A DNA stretch of 64,000 nt, taken from NCBI GenBank assembly GCA_965153455.1, contig OZ234498.1, positions 10,230,001-10,294,000 on the forward strand, written 5' to 3'. This stretch comes from Sphagnum compactum (lineage: Eukaryota; Bryophyta; Sphagnopsida; Sphagnales). Under the pieces are notes generated by a model that saw only the letters and a list, made by a program, of their open reading frames with translations, searched no databases and was not told the DNA's origin. Shown one piece after another: positions 59,483 to 64,000 of this stretch (within the stretch, counting starts at the first letter, position 1; every line of letters starts with the position of its first letter). A program made the translations under genes and the position numbers.

Positions 59483-61383
59483 AATGTACATGGAATTCAG
59501 TACACAAACTACACTTTTTCAAACTAGGTTGAGAAAAAAAAGAAAAAGAAAGGATCAGACATTCATTGAAGAGATGATACTATTCACATCTGGACAGTGT
59601 AAGTAGTTTGTCTCCTCTTATACATGCACTTATCTCCTCTTGGTCTCTTTGAAAGGATTTAAAAATTTGCTTTCTAGCTGAGTCTGCCACTTCAGATTAG
59701 TACCTTATTGTCCCAAGCAAGATTTTTGATGGACTGACATCCTGAGGACTTTGGTAGTGAAACTGCCAAAGAGTTCCTGTTTGTGTACAAGCAAAGAACC
59801 ATTTAGTGACCAGAGTGCTGTAGTTATACTACAGGATTCTGCAAATCCCTTCCTCTTTGTACCGTATCAGAGATTAATTAAGAAACCCCAAATGGGCAGA
59901 TTGATTGATTGATTTTTCTTATCAAAATGTTGGTAATTTGTGTGAATTTGTGTATAATTTGCATCAATAAGTTCATGCTAGTCTTGCTTCTTCTTTCAAT
60001 GACTTTTGGATTTTGGCTAAGTAGAATGCAAATCAACAATTGGTATGTTTTTTATTAAGCTTTATCTTTGACTTCCCCTTCACAACTGTCCTGTTTTCTT
60101 AACAATTGTCATATGATGGTCATGTTTGCTAAATTATAGTAATCCATGTTAATTATATGTATTAGCCTTTTTGTGTAAACACCCCTCCAATATGGGCCTT
60201 TGCATTAGCTGTTTGGCCAGATTCACCCACATGTGGTATATGTACTAGTGTTTACCAGCCCTTTTTTCGCTGGCTATATGCTGACAAAAAGCAAAAAATT
60301 TACAAACAAAAGGTGCTAAAATGAAGTGTGATTTGAGGCTTTCAATAGCCAGAATTTGAACAAAATTCAAGAAAATCACCAGATTTCTGTACATGGTCAA
60401 GTCCATAGCCAAAAAGAGAGAAGGATATTTTTCTTTTTAATCACTTTCATATTAGGCTTGTATAATTTGGCTAAACCTTTCTATTGATGATGTCCACTTT
60501 GGCTACATCACAAAATTGACATTAAAAACATTGCTGTTCATTGCTTCCATATTAGTGTCTAAGTTATGTCCTTATGAATGAATAATGAGTCAAATTTATT
60601 CCCATCACATGGGGCTTTGCTCCTTTTATTGATGTGGTAAATAATGGCCTTTGAGACTTCTATTTCATTATTTTCTTTCCTTTTTTTCCCTACACTATTG
60701 CAAAGTTTGAATTATTGTGTATATTGAAATTTCCAAGTGTTAAATGGCAGCTTTTTTGGGGGGGAGTTGTATTTTAAAATTAAGGGATATTCATGTTATT
60801 TGTGACCTTAGAGTTGGCACACAGAAAGATGTAATATTAAATGTTGAGGCGTTCGAATGGAGTATTTTAGGACTTATTTTAGGATTCTGGCTATAGTTGG
60901 TCTTTTTTTCCCTGAATTTTCATACTGTGGTGACAAATGTTTTTGGAAAAAGTTAGGAATTTTTTTTAGCGTAAATTCGAAATAAAATTGCTAAAATTTT
61001 GGGGAAAAAAATCACAAAAATTTCACCTAGGTTTAGATTTGGCGAATTTGTTTCTTTTTTTTTTCTCAAAAATTGGCCAAGAAAACCTTTTTAATCATTC
61101 TTTCATGCTTTGTTTTCTTGTTTTGGGGAAAAATAGCCAAGAAATTCGCCACATAAAAGTTTTATAAAAAAAAAACTGGAATTTGCACATTCTCTTTCTG
61201 GAGAACGTGTGAAAAAAAATTATTTTTAATAGTTTGCAGCATTTTTTTCCAAATTTTCAAATTTCTTTTGTTTTAAAAAGTTAAAGTGCCTATTTCTGGC
61301 GAAACGAGTATAAGACCTTTTTTTTACTAATGAACAATTAATTAAATGCACATTACTGGAGTGAAACAAAAGAGGGCTGTTGT
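59483..61383. other. 3' flank of desaturase and AT-rich intergenic DNA
   Basis: The first few hundred bases are presumed 3' UTR. No gene follows. From about 60,240 the DNA is related to the repeat at 51,985-52,095 and further on shares TTGGCGAA / TTCGCCA-type phrases with 52,120-52,250. Confidence 0.4.
60405..60525 (+). repeat. Dispersed repeat, inverted partner of 51,985-52,095
   Basis: Aligned landmarks are listed under the partner. Identity is moderate (my estimate by eye is about 70-75%). The two copies lie in opposite orientation on either side of the LHT and desaturase genes. Confidence 0.6.
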
Positions 61384-61703
61384 GTGGACAGGGTTGTTGA
61401 TAAATTACATCGTCTTGAGGAATCCCCGTGTGGAAAGGGATTAAAAATTAGGGGTTGGCGCTCTTGCTTCCTCTTCGTTTACAGGGGAGAGAGAAAGAGC
61501 GCGGGCGTGTGCACGAGAGAAAGGAAGCGCGCGCGCGCGCGGGCGAGATCGACCCATCGAGAGAGGAAAACGGAGGTAGACGGAGCATCGAACACGGTTG
61601 GTGTGGATACTATGCAACCGAAGTTGGTAGCCATATTCTGGAGCCGCTCGGTGGAGAATTGTTCGGTGAAGGACGCCGCCCGTGTGGGCCTCATCCTTGA
61701 AAG
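61384..61703 (+). promoter_or_regulatory. 5' leader of the AMSH-like gene with an overlapping upstream frame
   Basis: GC-rich leader with a CG microsatellite (about 61,529-61,543). A 107-codon upstream frame starts at 61,384 and stops with TGA at 61,705-61,707, overlapping the ATG at 61,704 as ATGA. Whether the transcript includes the upstream start is not known. Confidence 0.4.
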
Positions 61704-64000
61704 ATGAGGCGGGGTCTGGACATTGCTGCTAGGACCAGGAAGTTAGATGTCGACAATCGGCTGCCTGTTAAATTGTATTACCGCACAGCAGACAACCTTC
61801 TGAAGCAGGTATCGTAAACTGCAGCTATCTGTACTCGCTCCGGGATTCTATGTTGGATTTGAGGGTCTGCTGGTGGTGTGATAGGCTGGCGATCTCCGAA
61901 TTTTGCTAAACGGCGGTTTGTGATGGATGATCCTGCAACAGGCTAATATATATCGGGAGGAGGGGAATATCATAGACCTTTACATCCTTCTGCTACGATT
62001 CTCCAGGTATGTAAACCGTTTGGAGGTATGTGTTTTTTGTTGCGGACAGTTCTAGAATGCTTTGTCGCATCAGGGAGCCAGCCGCCACATACAGTCATGT
62101 CCGTTTCCTTCCATTTCTCCCTTTACTACACAGGGGATCTTTTGATGTTTGAAGTTGCTCTTTTGATTCCACGAGATTCCACTGATGAAGTTCTTCATGC
62201 ATCATCGAATCACTTTTATTGCCTGCAGCTTGGTTTCTGAGACTATACCCGAACATCGAGATTATCGATTGTATGGGGGAGAGAAAGCTAAGTATAGGAA
62301 GGTAGGATTGCAATCTGGATCCACTCCCATGATACAGTTGTTTGTCCTTGAAGAATCTAGGGCTTTTTGAATCAATTACTGTTTTGATTTACTCACTGCT
62401 GGTAGAACTTCTGAATCAAGCTTTGTTCCTGAATGTAAGTAGGATTGCAATCTGGATCCACTACCATGATACAGTTGTTTGTCCTTGAAGGAGCTAAGGT
62501 TTCGTGAATCTATTACTGTTTGGATTTGCGCACTGCTGGTTGAACTTCTGAATTGAGGCTTGTTCCTGGATGCAAGTAGGATTGTAATCTGGATCCATCC
62601 ACTCTTGGGATACAGTTGTTTGTCCTTGAAGGAGCTCGGGTTTCGTGAATCAATTACTGTTTTGATTTGCTCACTGCTGGTTGAACTTCTGAATTGAGGC
62701 TTGGTCCTGAATGTAGGGGGACAATCTGGGTCCACTCCTGGGATACAGTTGTTTGTCCTTGAAAAATCTAGGGTTTTTCTTCATCAAGTACTGTTTTGAT
62801 TTGCTCACTGCTTGTTGAACTTCTGAATCAAGGCTTGTTCCTGAATGTAGGGTTGCAATCTGGGTCCACTCCTGGGATACAGTTGTTTGTCCTTGAAGAA
62901 TCTAGGGTTTTTTTTCATCAATTACTGTTTTGATTTGCTCACTGCTGGTTGAACTTCTGAATCAAGGCTTGTTCCTGAATGTAGGGCTGCAATCTGGGTC
63001 CACTCCTGGGATACAGTTGTTTGTCCTTGAAGAATCTAGGGTTTTTTTTCATCAATTACTGTTTTGATTTACTCACTGCTGGTTGAACTTCTGAATCAAG
63101 GCTTGTTCCTGAATGTAGGGTTGCAATCTGGGTCCACTCCTGGGATACAGTTGTTTGTCCTTGAATCTAGGGTTTTGTGAATCAATCACTGTTTTGATTT
63201 ACTCACTGCTGTTTGAACTCTCTGAATCAAGCCTTGTTCCTGAATGCTACAGAGAAACTCACCACAGAGGGGAGGGAGGCAATAGCCCCATCACATCCTG
63301 AATGCTAGTGTAGAGTATTATTCAAGGAGGACTTTCGACTGGTTTTCAGTATCTGAAACATGTTTCTGTGTTGCAGAGGTTGTTGGAGGTTGTTGCAGAG
63401 CTTGAATCACTCAAGCCAGAAGTCCAGAAGCAAGTTGACCAGATTAATAATCCTTACAGCCGGATTTCTTCCTCAAGCAGTTTTCTGCCATCTGATTTGA
63501 GTGCTCCTTCGCATTTGTATGCCAGGAGCCACTCTCATGGCAATCCCAATGACAAGGTAGGACCTTGTCTTACTAACAGAGTTTAACTGATTTCCTGGCA
63601 ATTTTTCAGTTGCAGTACCCACATTTGGTGTTGGTGTTTTTGGAAGTTGACGTGTAAGCTGGATGAGTCTCTCACTATTTGTAGTCATAAATGGGGTTCT
63701 CTTGAATTCTGAAAAGCTGACACCTATGCAAAATTCAGTTCTTTGAGCTGTTGAAGCAGATGCTATGGTTGATGTGTGCTGCAAATTCTGGAAGTGGAAA
63801 TCTGTGTGTTTTACAGATTGTATGAGCTGAAGGTAGAAAAAGATGTTTCTGAGTCACAACGGTTTGAAATGTGTATGAGTAGTGGTTCTAAAACTCCCAA
63901 GACATATTTGATTGTTTTGTGAAGGGTATTCTGATTTATTGAAATTTTCCAAGACTTATACCTAGTTGAGAAACTGCTCCTTTGCCTGCAATGTATCCAT
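61704..64000 (+). CDS. AMSH-like deubiquitinase, N-terminal part (gene runs off the window)
   Basis: AMSH proteins cut Lys63-linked ubiquitin chains on endosomal cargo in ESCRT sorting. Exons seen: 61,704-61,808, 61,942-62,006, 62,229-62,301, 63,377-63,556; 141 codons, all in frame with GT/AG edges. The product begins MRRGLDIAARTRKLDVDNRL, continues YYRTADNLLKQ|ANIYREEGNIIDLYILLLR, FSSLVSETIPEHRDYRLYGG, EKAKYRK and RLLEVVAELESLKPEVQKQV. This is the helical N-terminal (USP8-dimerisation/MIT-like) domain of plant AMSH, with the recognisable DVDNR and PEHRDYR blocks. The catalytic JAMM/MPN domain must lie beyond 64,000. After 63,556 (donor GACAAG|GTAGGA) I see no further clear exon, so the rest is intron as far as I can tell. 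The third intron carries a large tandem repeat. Confidence 0.85.
62304..63250 (+). repeat. Tandem repeat of 133-141 bp, 7 copies, in AMSH intron 3
   Basis: The landmark GATACAGTTGTTTGTCCTTG occurs at 62,331, 62,468, 62,609, 62,742, 62,876, 63,010 and 63,144 (spacings 137, 141, 133, 134, 134, 134). Each unit also has GCAATCTGG(A/G)TCCACTC, CAATTACTGTTTTGATTT, CTCACTGCTGGTTGAACTTC and CTTGTTCCTGAATGTAGG. The last four units are the most alike, so the array is still growing or recently grew at its 3' end. Confidence 0.92.

Noticed and set aside
15795-64000. A biosynthetic or defence gene cluster formed by SEC, SCYL1, LHT, desaturase and AMSH
   Set aside because: The genes belong to unrelated pathways, are on both strands, and are separated by several kb of repeats; no shared regulatory motif was found.

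Overview
This window is nuclear DNA from a plant. The genes are split by many GT-AG introns, encode plant-type proteins (SECRET AGENT O-GlcNAc transferase, an LHT amino-acid transporter, a sphingolipid delta-4 desaturase, an AMSH deubiquitinase), and are separated by long AT-rich stretches full of decayed transposons. A fragment of mitochondrial nad5 has been inserted into the chromosome. The species cannot be fixed from the sequence. I lean towards a land plant with a large, repeat-rich genome, possibly a non-seed plant, but this is only an impression.

Layout. 1-8 kb: AT-rich DNA with a degenerate Ty1/copia retrotransposon on the minus strand (about 0.85-2.4 kb). 8.1-8.4 kb: a small unknown gene on the minus strand. 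8.5-15.8 kb: intergenic, with a 42-base poly-G run, a small hairpin and a palindromic pair of MITE-like elements (11,972-12,852). 15.8-28.45 kb: the whole SEC gene on the minus strand, over 20 exons, with a diverged repeat array in one large intron and motif clusters upstream. 31.3 kb: a short Helitron. 32.9-36.4 kb: a broken, intron-retaining copy of a SCY1-like pseudokinase gene (SCYL1/CTEXP type). 36.4-44.7 kb: intergenic, with an 87-bp tandem repeat, a possible zinc-finger/AT-hook relic and a dispersed motif related to CAATACCTATGTTT. 44.70-46.52 kb: a candidate TIR element that holds the nad5 fragment and two Helitrons inserted back to back. 46.85-48.85 kb: a two-exon gene for a 120-residue one-pass membrane protein. 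52.7-55.8 kb: LHT transporter, 8 exons, intact. 57.4-59.5 kb: sphingolipid delta-4 desaturase, 3 exons, intact. 61.7 kb to the right edge: the 5' part of an AMSH-like deubiquitinase gene.

The genes do not form an operon or a known cluster; each is an independent eukaryotic transcription unit. I see no physiological system built from neighbouring genes. The unusual content is structural. Introns and gene flanks repeatedly carry local tandem duplications (periods near 30, 75-85, 125, 135 and 165 bp), in one case copying a splice donor and in another part of a coding exon. The 44.7-46.5 kb block is a nest of three kinds of inserted DNA whose boundaries can be read to the base.
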